This document shows, in pieces, positions 8,545 to 13,678 of a stretch of 30,730 nucleotides of DNA (its first letter is position 1; every line of letters begins with the position of its first letter). A program made the translations under genes and the position numbers. Below the pieces are notes generated by a model that did no database searches, was not told the DNA's origin, and saw only the letters and a list, made by a program, of their open reading frames with translations. This DNA comes from Erysipelotrichaceae bacterium. Its GTDB lineage: Bacteria > Bacillota_I > Bacilli_A > Erysipelotrichales > Erysipelotrichaceae. Where the stretch lies: NCBI GenBank assembly GCA_900770275.1, contig CAAGJS010000123.1, positions 1-30,730 on the forward strand, read 5' to 3'.

Positions 8545-8914
8545 GGATCGCTCCGATCAGCTCCGGGAACTGCTCAGGCTTCACGTCGCTAAGTCTCTTC
8601 GCTCCGAGCTGTTCCAAGATTGCCTTGAATGTCTCGCCGCCCTTATGAGCGATGAAGGTTTGGCATTCCTTCCGGACATCCTCGAAAGTCGGCGCGGTGG
8701 CTTCTTCTTTTTTGACAGGATCCGCTGCAGGTGCGGCCGGCTGTGGTTCCTGCTTTGCCGGGGCGGTGTCGGGCAGAACCGCATTTAACGCTTCCGCCGT
8801 CTTTCGTACTTCAACACGCGCCGCATGGGCGTCGGTTTTGCTGAGGTAGCTGAGCAGCTTCTGGGCATCTTCAAGCTCAGAGTCGTGGTAAGTGATCTGT
8901 ACATTGATGTTCAT
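8534..8914 (-). CDS. Hypothetical early phage protein
   Basis: 126 residues when started at ATG 8914, preceded by GGAGG at good spacing; an upstream in-frame ATG at 8929 has no such site. The N-terminal half is a predicted helix-rich segment. The middle is Ala/Pro/Lys/Glu-rich (about 60-85) and looks like a flexible linker. The C-terminal 45 residues (FEDVRKECQTF to the end) form a compact helical block resembling the tail domain of several phage recombination-associated proteins, but I cannot name the family. Its start overlaps the stop of the acidic protein (ATGA), and its end overlaps the DUF2800 nuclease gene by 11 nt, so it is coupled to both. Confidence 0.75.
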   Translation of the reverse strand: MNINVQITYHDSELEDAQKLLSYLSKTDAHAARVEVRKTAEALNAVLPDTAPAKQEPQPAAPAADPVKKEEATAPTFEDVRKECQTFIAHKGGETFKAILEQLGAKRLSDVKPEQFPELIGAIHAN

Positions 8915-9069
8915 TTCGTATCCTCCCATTCTCGAAATTCTTCGTATTCCTCGTATTCTTCACAGTCCCGATAATCGGGTTCTTCTTCGGGTTCATCATC
9001 GTCATAAAATGCGGGATCCGCAGGCGCCCAGTAAAGTTCACTGAGCTGATCCATGTTGATTGGCGTCAT
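8911..9069 (-). CDS. Small highly acidic protein
   Basis: 52 residues from ATG 9069, chosen because AAGGA lies 7 nt upstream; an upstream in-frame ATG (9099) lacks one. It has 21 Asp/Glu and only 3 Arg/Lys, concentrated after residue 22, with repeated EEY units near the end. The net charge near -18 recalls DNA-mimic proteins, but acidic tails are common and no function can be assigned. It is coupled by ATGA overlaps to the genes on both sides in the leftward early operon. Confidence 0.7.
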   Translation of the reverse strand: MTPINMDQLSELYWAPADPAFYDDDEPEEEPDYRDCEEYEEYEEFREWEDTK

Positions 9070-9278
9070 TGGGGGTCCTTCATGCTTTCGGTGCGGCACT
9101 CAACGGCCTTGATCGTATCGAGAGCGTCTGCGAGTCCTTTGATGCGATCGTTAAGGTGGTCATAGATATGGCTGTTGTACTCGCCCTTAGCCATCTTCTG
9201 TGCCCATGCAAGGCAGCCCATGGCCATGGCTATTTCAACCTCAGCGTCTTGAAGTTTTTCGTAAATATCGTCGGTCAT
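9066..9278 (-). CDS. Hypothetical small helical phage protein
   Basis: 70 residues, predicted almost wholly helical (two helices with acidic and hydrophobic faces), no cysteine pairs and no motif I recognise. ATG 9278 has AAAGGAAG about 9 nt upstream. Its stop overlaps the start of the acidic protein and its start overlaps the stop of the excisionase-like gene, so it is part of a tightly coupled chain of small early genes. Confidence 0.7.
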   Translation of the reverse strand: MTDDIYEKLQDAEVEIAMAMGCLAWAQKMAKGEYNSHIYDHLNDRIKGLADALDTIKAVECRTESMKDPQ

Positions 9279-9610
9279 TGCTTCAGTCTTCCTTTCGACG
9301 TTTGGACCAGTGCAATCTGCTGCGCCTGAGGGCTTGATAAGTCCATTCCTGAGTAACGTGTCATGAACTCCGCCACCTCATTCCGTGAGTAAATCCAGCC
9401 TTTTCCCGTCTTGATTCCGCGCAGCAGGCCATTCCGTCTCCACTCATCGATCTTCCGCTTATCCGCCACGCTCATGGCCTCCGCCAGCTCCTCCGCGGTG
9501 TAGGCGAGCTTGTAGGGCTGCGGATTAGATCCGGATGCGGCAGGCATTGCGGCGATCAGCCCTTCGATTCTTCCGACGGCTGCCGCGATGGCTTCAATTT
9601 CTCTTTCCAT
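9275..9610 (-). CDS. Excisionase-type (helix-turn-helix 17) DNA-binding protein
   Basis: 111 residues. After a 30-residue helical N-terminus there is a MerR/Xis-like winged helix: YTAEELAEAM (about 38-47), then DEWRRNGLLRGIKTGKGWIYSRNEVAEFM (about 55-83), the usual arrangement of recognition helix plus wing. GAGGAA at 7 nt spacing supports ATG 9610. It could be the phage excisionase or a small regulator. It is far from the integrase and in the early operon, so co-expression with lytic genes would suit an excision role. The assignment to Xis rather than to a regulator is inference. Confidence 0.7.
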   Translation of the reverse strand: MEREIEAIAAAVGRIEGLIAAMPAASGSNPQPYKLAYTAEELAEAMSVADKRKIDEWRRNGLLRGIKTGKGWIYSRNEVAEFMTRYSGMDLSSPQAQQIALVQTSKGRLKQ

Positions 9611-9891
9611 GCGTCATTCCTCTCATTCATATGTTGTCTTGTCAGTTCATTGCGACATTCCGCTGCAAGCTGATAAGCCTCGCCCGTGTCTCTGCTGATA
9701 AGCTGGATCGCTTTGCAGCAGTCCTCGATTTTGCGGACGTTGCGGTCGGCTTTGGTGGCCGCCTCGCATGCCATCTTGTCGATACCTTGGATGGTCTGGT
9801 CGATGATCTTGATCTGCCTGATCGTCACATAAAGCAGGATGCCAAGAATCAGATCCAGCACTGCAAGAATCCCGATCAAAGCTGGCTGCAT
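9556..9891 (-). CDS. Small membrane-anchored phage protein with coiled-coil-like domain
   Basis: 111 residues from ATG 9891. The frame is open to 9969, but the preceding membrane gene (9876-10013) overlaps there. The start is uncertain because no convincing Shine-Dalgarno is present; translational reinitiation at ATG 9891, next to the stop of that gene (9876), is the likeliest route. One transmembrane segment (ALIGILAVLDLILGILLYV, about 4-22) is followed by a helical domain with two Cys in EDCCKAIQ. It overlaps the Xis-like gene by 55 nt. Role unknown. Confidence 0.6.
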   Translation of the reverse strand: MQPALIGILAVLDLILGILLYVTIRQIKIIDQTIQGIDKMACEAATKADRNVRKIEDCCKAIQLISRDTGEAYQLAAECRNELTRQHMNERNDAWKEKLKPSRQPSEESKG

Positions 9892-10013
9892 ACCAGCACC
9901 GTGAACAAGAAGACTAAGCATGAGAGCCCGAAGCCGATCAACATCGACTGGATGGCGATGTCCTTCCATTCGGGGCCGATCCAGTAGTTAAAAAAGTCAT
10001 TTACTTGATTCAT
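9876..10013 (-). CDS. 45-residue membrane protein, first gene after the divergent wHTH gene
   Basis: Starts at ATG 10013 and ends with TGA at 9876-9878. AAAGG motifs lie just upstream. Residues about 20-42 form one hydrophobic helix (SMLIGFGLSCLVFLFTVLVC) after a polar, aromatic N-terminus. It overlaps the next membrane gene by 16 nt in a different frame, a pattern typical of coupled phage genes. Too short for family recognition; a small membrane effector or superinfection-exclusion peptide is possible but unproven. Confidence 0.55.
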   Translation of the reverse strand: MNQVNDFFNYWIGPEWKDIAIQSMLIGFGLSCLVFLFTVLVCSQL

Positions 10014-10078
10014 ATCCTTTTAACATCCTTTCTTTTCCCCCCTCTCTGCTAGGATTTAGGCAGAAAGGAGGCGAAATC

Positions 10079-10399
10079 ATGGAGCTTAGTGATAATGCGC
10101 GGGCCGTCTTGCTGGAACTCTATAAGCAGTATCTGGAGAAAGAAGACCTGGATCTTCCCGATGCCGATGTGATAGACCCTTCATTCTCCGAAACTACCGA
10201 AGTTTTTGGAGAGCCAAAGCCGAATACCGTTGATAAAGCGCTTCTAGAGCTTCAAGGATGCGGTCTGGTAAAAATGGATATTTTGGGGTACATCACAATT
10301 ACCGAGAAAGGCATTGCTTTTATGGATTCCAGCTACCATCACCGTATTGATGAGGTCAGACAGGCAATTGGCGCACTGATTAAGCTATTTTTGAGGTAG
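10079..10399 (+). CDS. Winged-helix-like protein on the opposite strand to the early operon
   Basis: 106 residues; AAAGGAGG lies 8 nt before ATG 10079. The N-terminal helix (LSDNARAVLLELYKQYL) and the C-terminal segment VDKALLELQGCGLVKMDI followed by GYITITEKGIAFM look like a winged helix with the usual 'xxLTxKG' wing, as in YjcQ-like proteins. It is an isolated rightward gene inside a leftward operon, with its own terminator at 10412-10445. That arrangement suits a gene expressed independently of the lytic program. Function unknown; DNA binding is likely from the fold. Confidence 0.7.
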   Translation: MELSDNARAVLLELYKQYLEKEDLDLPDADVIDPSFSETTEVFGEPKPNTVDKALLELQGCGLVKMDILGYITITEKGIAFMDSSYHHRIDEVRQAIGALIKLFLR

Positions 10400-10621
10400 C
10401 ACTTCTGTTTTGACTTCTTCTGTTCCAGCAGAAGGAGTCTTTTTCTTTCCTTTCCCGGTAAGCGTTGTTGTGATCCGGGTATAGACTTCAAACGGTTCAA
10501 TATCGATATGAATGCTTTCGGTTCTTCTTCCTACGTCTTTCCCGTCAATGCGATATATACCTTTGCTGATATCGATCTCGATGCTGTTGAATTTGAAGTC
10601 TCCAAAGAATCTCTTTTCCAT
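10385..10621 (-). CDS. Hypothetical phage protein, convergent with the wHTH gene
   Basis: 78 residues from ATG 10621, chosen because AAGGGG lies 9 nt upstream. The in-frame ATG 10639 overlaps the antirepressor stop (ATGA) but has no Shine-Dalgarno. Predicted beta-rich (FGDFKFNSIEIDI, GIYRIDGKDV, IHIDIEPFEVYTRI), then a basic, low-complexity tail. Its last codons encode the terminator hairpin of the convergent gene, overlapping that gene by 15 nt. No family recognised. Confidence 0.65.
   Translation of the reverse strand: MEKRFFGDFKFNSIEIDISKGIYRIDGKDVGRRTESIHIDIEPFEVYTRITTTLTGKGKKKTPSAGTEEVKTEVLPQK
10412..10445 (+). terminator. Rho-independent terminator of the rightward wHTH gene
   Basis: An 11-bp stem GACTTCTTCTG / CAGAAGGAGTC with one G-U pair, a 6-nt loop and TTTTTC after it. 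It begins 12 nt after the stop of the rightward gene and lies within the last codons of the opposing leftward gene. Confidence 0.8.
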
Positions 10622-10635
10622 ACCTTCTATCCCCT

Positions 10636-11385
10636 TCATGACTCGGATTCCGTCATCAGCAGCCGGAACGTTTCTTTGCCCTTCACGGTCACGAGCGTCT
10701 GGATCCCGTTCCAGTCGGTCTTCTCGTTCATGCACTCCTTGATGTGGAACAGCCCCTCGCCAGCATCTGTATCCGCATACTGCGCATACGGTTTGATGAC
10801 TCCGTGCTTGTTCCGGTAGATGTACTTGTGAGCGAACAGGAAGTCGAGGAACTTTTTCCGCTGCACGCCAAGTTCCTTGGCGGTATCGGTGAAGTTGGTA
10901 AGCAGCTTCCGGTCAACCAGCTGATCGAAGTACTCAGCCTTTGGACGGTAGGTTTCGTTCTGTACGGATAGAACGCTGTTCTCTTTCTCGAGTCGCTTTA
11001 CATCAGCAGACATGCTTTCAAGTTGCTTCTTAGCGATGCCAAGGGCTCTGGCCATCACTTTTTCCGGGCTGTTCCAGTCTTTCTCCAACTGGATGAAGTA
11101 CTGGCGATATTCTTTGCCTAGATCTGAGCGCTGTAGCATACAGATTTGTTTGGCCATTTCAATGGAGATTGCGTAATCATCGATCTGTATTTCTGCCCCG
11201 TTATTTACAACCGTACTTTTTGGTACGCCTGTAAAATCGGAATGTTCTTCGAACCCGTATCCCTTCATTCGATCGAACCATTTGGAGAATCGCTCAGTGA
11301 TTTGAAGCGCTTCATACAGATCTCTTGCGGAGACGGCGATTTGTTCGCCATTCTCTTGGAGGTTGAAAGTAATTAATTTGTTCAT
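10636..11385 (-). CDS. Phage antirepressor (AntA/AntB N-terminus, KilAC C-terminus)
   Basis: 249 residues. The N-terminal domain (about 1-100, with VSARDLYEALQITERFSKWFDR and KQICMLQRSDLGKEYRQYFI) is the AntA/AntB antirepressor domain. A helical linker with KRLEKENSVL follows, then a C-terminal KilAC-type DNA-binding domain from about 140 (FTDTAKELGVQRKKFLDFLFAHKYIYR). Such proteins inactivate or compete with the phage repressor. AGAGGAAAC precedes the ATG. It lies directly downstream of the Cro-like gene, and a repressor-type operator (11478-11492) lies just upstream, suggesting it is repressed in the lysogen. The downstream hypothetical gene starts 14 nt after its stop. Confidence 0.92.
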   Translation of the reverse strand: MNKLITFNLQENGEQIAVSARDLYEALQITERFSKWFDRMKGYGFEEHSDFTGVPKSTVVNNGAEIQIDDYAISIEMAKQICMLQRSDLGKEYRQYFIQLEKDWNSPEKVMARALGIAKKQLESMSADVKRLEKENSVLSVQNETYRPKAEYFDQLVDRKLLTNFTDTAKELGVQRKKFLDFLFAHKYIYRNKHGVIKPYAQYADTDAGEGLFHIKECMNEKTDWNGIQTLVTVKGKETFRLLMTESES

Positions 11386-11411
11386 GTTTCCTCTTTCTAG
11401 AGGCTTATAAT

Positions 11412-11421
11412 GTTCATGAAC
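11412..11421. promoter_or_regulatory. Perfect 10-bp palindrome upstream of the antirepressor gene
   Basis: GTTCATGAAC reads the same on both strands. It lies between the operator at 11478-11492 and the antirepressor start, next to a TATAAG box on the leftward strand (11404-11409). It may be a binding site for a phage regulator; no protein can be assigned. Confidence 0.35.
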
Positions 11422-11471
11422 CGGCTAAGTTCATTGCTCTGCCCAGCCTCTGGGGAGAGCTTTTAATTTGC

Positions 11472-11711
11472 TCATTCTCTACATTTTGTAGATTGCTGGC
11501 CATAAAAAATAGAACCGATAGGCATATTGAGAATCTCAGAGATTCTTTCCGCATTTTTAATGGAAATATCCTCTGGATGAGTCTCCCACTCAGCATACGT
11601 GTTCCTGTGTATGCCGAGCTTTTCTGCCATCGATTCTTGTGACTGGCCGCGAAACAATCTGGCCTGTTTAAGCGTGAAGCGCACTGCCTGCTGTTCAGCA
11701 TTTTGAGTCAT
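11472..11711 (-). CDS. Cro-like XRE-family regulator
   Basis: 79 residues with one XRE helix-turn-helix: FTLKQARLFRGQSQESMAEKLGIHRNTYAEWE (about 12-43), then the helix KNAERISEILNMPIGSIF. AAGGAGG lies about 8 nt before ATG 11711. It is the first leftward gene, divergent from the S24 repressor, and transcribed from the promoter at 11735-11763; by position and size it is the Cro equivalent. Unusually, its last codons contain a complete copy of the operator (11478-11492). Confidence 0.88.
   Translation of the reverse strand: MTQNAEQQAVRFTLKQARLFRGQSQESMAEKLGIHRNTYAEWETHPEDISIKNAERISEILNMPIGSIFYGQQSTKCRE
11478..11492. promoter_or_regulatory. Operator copy 2 inside the 3' end of the cro-like gene
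   Basis: TCTAC-ATTTT-GTAGA, a 5-bp-arm dyad identical to the operator in the main leftward promoter except for one spacer base. It lies within the final codons of the Cro-like gene, about 90 bp before the antirepressor ATG, so repressor binding could control or block transcription into the antirepressor. Confidence 0.7.
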
Positions 11712-11734
11712 CGGTCTCGCCTCCTTCCACGTCT

Positions 11735-11763
11735 AGAATATGTCTACGTTTTGTAGATGTCAA
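11735..11763 (-). promoter_or_regulatory. Main leftward (PR-type) phage promoter
   Basis: On the leftward strand: -35 TTGACA (11758-11763, consensus), 17-nt spacer, -10 TATTCT (11735-11740). The start would be near 11728, giving a leader of about 16 nt before the cro-like ATG. The operator TCTAC-N5-GTAGA fills the spacer, so repressor occupancy would exclude RNA polymerase. Confidence 0.85.
11743..11757. promoter_or_regulatory. Operator copy 1 in the leftward promoter
   Basis: TCTAC-GTTTT-GTAGA on the plus strand, exactly between the -35 and -10 of the leftward promoter. It is the same dyad as at 11478-11492 and similar to the degenerate copy at 11772-11786. This is the expected binding site of the S24 repressor and/or the Cro-like protein. 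Confidence 0.75.
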
Positions 11764-11771
11764 CAATTTGT

Positions 11772-11786
11772 TCAACATTTTGCATA
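11772..11786. promoter_or_regulatory. Degenerate operator copy 3 at the repressor promoter
   Basis: Matches the operator at 12 of 15 positions (compared with TCTACATTTTGTAGA). It lies about 20 bp upstream of the TATAAT at 11806-11811, overlapping the -35 region of the rightward promoter. A weaker site here would allow autorepression of the repressor gene. Confidence 0.45.
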
Positions 11787-11811
11787 CTTTTTTGTTCATC
11801 TTCTCTATAAT
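11783..11811 (+). promoter_or_regulatory. Rightward repressor-maintenance promoter
   Basis: A consensus -10 TATAAT at 11806-11811 with a poor -35 (CATACT, 11783-11788, 17-nt spacer), the usual pattern for an activated or weak maintenance promoter. The start would be near 11818, which leaves the AAGGAG of the repressor gene at the very 5' end of the message. Confidence 0.55.
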
Positions 11812-11833
11812 GACTATGCAAGGAGTAGATATT

Positions 11834-12448
11834 ATGTTCGGAACAAATCTAAAGAAAATACGGGAATCGCATGGATTAAGCCAAGATGAGCTTGGCGAGA
11901 AACTTGGCGTAAGCGGGAAAACTGTTTCCTCATGGGAGATAAACAGAACAGAACCAAAGATGGGAATTGTGCAGCAGATAGCTGATCTTTTCCATGTATC
12001 TACTGATGATCTTATTCGCGACAGCAATGTAAATGTAAAGCTTCCTACACCAGAGCCCGTCCGTGACATTCTGATCTATGGCGCCCTGTCCTGCGGCACT
12101 GGCCTTTTTGTTGAGGATGAAGTGATCGGCCACGTTTCCGTCCCCCTTGCCATGCTGCCGTCCCGATCCGCTGAATACTTCGCCCAGTACGCCTCCGGTG
12201 ATTCGATGGAAGGCGTCGGGATCTTCGATGGAGATCTATTAGTGTTTGAGAAGACAGCCGCACTGGATAATGGCCAGATCGGATGCTTCTGCATTGATGA
12301 AAACATTGCCACCTGCAAGAAGTTCTCCCGGATCGGCGGATCTGTCATGCTCCTTCCCGCCAATGACAAATACCAGCCCATCATTATCTCTCCCGAAAAC
12401 GAGTGTTTCCGGATCTTAGGCCGGCAGGTCCTGAGGATGGGGAAATAG
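11834..12448 (+). CDS. S24/LexA-type phage repressor (CI-like)
   Basis: 204 residues from ATG 11834; AAGGAG at 8 nt spacing decides this start over upstream ATGs. N-terminal XRE helix-turn-helix (LKKIRESHGLSQDELGEKLGVSGKTVSSWE, about 6-35), then an S24 peptidase domain. The self-cleavage site is probably C87-G88 in GALSCGTG, the serine nucleophile is S124 in GDSM, and the lysine is K162 or K163 in CKKF, at the LexA-like distance. It should therefore be inactivated by RecA-stimulated cleavage during DNA damage. It is divergent from the Cro-like gene, with which it shares the operators. The linked antirepressor offers a second route of induction. Confidence 0.93.
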   Translation: MFGTNLKKIRESHGLSQDELGEKLGVSGKTVSSWEINRTEPKMGIVQQIADLFHVSTDDLIRDSNVNVKLPTPEPVRDILIYGALSCGTGLFVEDEVIGHVSVPLAMLPSRSAEYFAQYASGDSMEGVGIFDGDLLVFEKTAALDNGQIGCFCIDENIATCKKFSRIGGSVMLLPANDKYQPIIISPENECFRILGRQVLRMGK

Positions 12449-12507
12449 AAGGGTATTGAGTTAATGGAGCTTTACTTAAGGCATTTCTGCTATGGAAGGA
12501 GTCTAGT

Positions 12508-13326
12508 ATGGAAGAAGGAGAGAAAGCAACCACGTTTAAAAAGCCGCTATCTATTGATGAGCAGGTCCAATATCTGCATGATACGAAGCGGGTTGTTTAC
12601 AATGAAATGAGTGTGTTGCTGGCAAAAGAAAACTTATATAAGTTCAATTACATAAACGTGATAACGCCATTCAAGCATCTTTTCGCAAAAACAGATGAAA
12701 CTGGTGTCCCAATAAAAGAGAATGGGAAACATGTATATGAAAGAGATGTTGATTTCAATGAGTATTTCCATCAGTTCAAGCAGGAAAGAGAAAAATACCC
12801 TTTGCTTTATAAAACCTTGCTTATGTTTGAGGAATCCTTCAACGCGATACTTTCTTATGAAGTAATTCACTTTTATGATATTTCGGATTTCAATAAATTC
12901 AGTTCATTTGTAAACGTTCTACTTTTAAACCTTAATCAGTTGCCCTACAAACAGACGGTTAAAGATCACATGGCTGATTCAATTAAAAAATTCAGTAATG
13001 AGCTGGCAAAGTATAACAGCCCATATATTTTCTTTGATCGTTTAACTTTATCTGAACTGGTGACTGTATTTCGATGCATCGATAATGATCTTCAGTTGAA
13101 AATATTTAATAGTCTTGTTGATCATCGTTGCAGCATTGGGTACTACGATCTTGAGACATTTGATTCTGTTTTACCTATCATCATTCAAATTAGAAACTAT
13201 GTATGCCACGGTAATAGTTTGGAGGTTCTTTGTATGTATTACAGCATCAAAGATAAGGCGTTCCGAAGCAGGAGCGACCGTCGAAGATATCGAAACGTCA
13301 TTGAGCGAATTATCAAATACGAATAA
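12508..13326 (+). CDS. Abi_2-like abortive infection protein with HEPN motif
   Basis: 272 residues, resembling the Abi_2 (AbiD/AbiF) family: the N-terminal KKPLSIDEQVQYL typical of these proteins and, near residue 231, RNYVCHGNSL, a complete Rx4H HEPN ribonuclease motif. Such proteins are thought to cleave RNA when another phage infects, stopping its spread. GGAAGGAG precedes ATG 12508. It lies between the repressor and integrase, on the repressor strand, so it can be expressed in the lysogen, a usual place for phage-carried defence genes. It is visibly more A+T-rich than its neighbours, suggesting separate acquisition. Target and trigger cannot be read from sequence. Confidence 0.8.
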   Translation: MEEGEKATTFKKPLSIDEQVQYLHDTKRVVYNEMSVLLAKENLYKFNYINVITPFKHLFAKTDETGVPIKENGKHVYERDVDFNEYFHQFKQEREKYPLLYKTLLMFEESFNAILSYEVIHFYDISDFNKFSSFVNVLLLNLNQLPYKQTVKDHMADSIKKFSNELAKYNSPYIFFDRLTLSELVTVFRCIDNDLQLKIFNSLVDHRCSIGYYDLETFDSVLPIIIQIRNYVCHGNSLEVLCMYYSIKDKAFRSRSDRRRYRNVIERIIKYE

Positions 13327-13349
13327 AGCCCCTGGAATCCAGGAGCTTT
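13325..13349 (+). terminator. Hairpin at the end of the Abi-like gene
   Basis: AAAGC-c-CCTGG / CCAGG-a-GCTTT with a 3-nt loop, starting at the stop codon. The T-run after it is poor, so it is a weak terminator or a message-stabilising hairpin. Confidence 0.45.
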
Positions 13350-13512
13350 ACCCTACCCGTCTCGGGCTATCTGCCTTGTTAATATATATGTTTTCGGATC
13401 CAGCGTCAACTTTGTGAATAAAATTTTATGCCCTAGGCGTCTAACTATATTGAATATTACATATCGCGCGGTTAGCATAAGGTCATACAGAAAAATGAGC
13501 AATCATTTCAAA
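13350..13512. other. Gene-free A+T-rich stretch before the integrase
   Basis: No ORF with a credible Shine-Dalgarno on either strand. It contains a 12-bp A/T palindrome (ATAAAATTTTAT, centred near 13423). A place for the unpaired phage att or integrase arm sites, but I can identify none with confidence. Confidence 0.35.
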
Positions 13513-13548
13513 GGAGCCGTGCGAATAACACGGCTCCGATTTTTATTT
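13513..13548 (+). terminator. Strong Rho-independent terminator upstream of the integrase
   Basis: A 9-bp perfect stem GGAGCCGTG / CACGGCTCC, a 7-nt loop, then a T-rich run. It separates the repressor/Abi transcript from the integrase, implying that the integrase has its own promoter. Confidence 0.85.
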
Positions 13549-13555
13549 CAACAAT

Positions 13556-13593
13556 CGCTTAATGCCGCAAAAGCGAATTTTTGACATTAAGCG
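13556..13593. promoter_or_regulatory. Inverted repeat upstream of the integrase
   Basis: CGCTTAATG (13556-13564) and CATTAAGCG (13585-13593), 9-bp perfect arms separated by 20 nt. Possibly a binding site for integrase, excisionase or a regulator. Confidence 0.4.
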
Positions 13594-13628
13594 GATCCTT
13601 ATTGCCAAATCGAGCAAAAATAGCCAAC

Positions 13629-13647
13629 TGTCAAGAATCACTTGACA
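13629..13647. promoter_or_regulatory. Perfect TGTCAAG-N5-CTTGACA dyad before the integrase
   Basis: Seven-base arms with a 5-nt centre, ending 31 nt before the integrase ATG. The right arm contains TTGACA, a consensus -35, although no convincing -10 follows. Likely an operator or recombination-protein site controlling the integrase. Confidence 0.45.
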
Positions 13648-13678
13648 CTTCAAGGCCACCCCAAGGAGGGATACCTCT

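Noticed and set aside
11436..11466. GCTCTGCCC/GGGGAGAGC hairpin followed by T-rich sequence on the plus strand
   Set aside because: It points rightward where no rightward gene ends; one mismatch in the stem. It may be an incidental structure in the leader of the antirepressor.
13115..13417. 100-codon rightward ORF overlapping the end of the Abi-like gene
   Set aside because: Different frame from the Abi-like gene, no Shine-Dalgarno, composition unlike a protein; it also crosses the hairpin.
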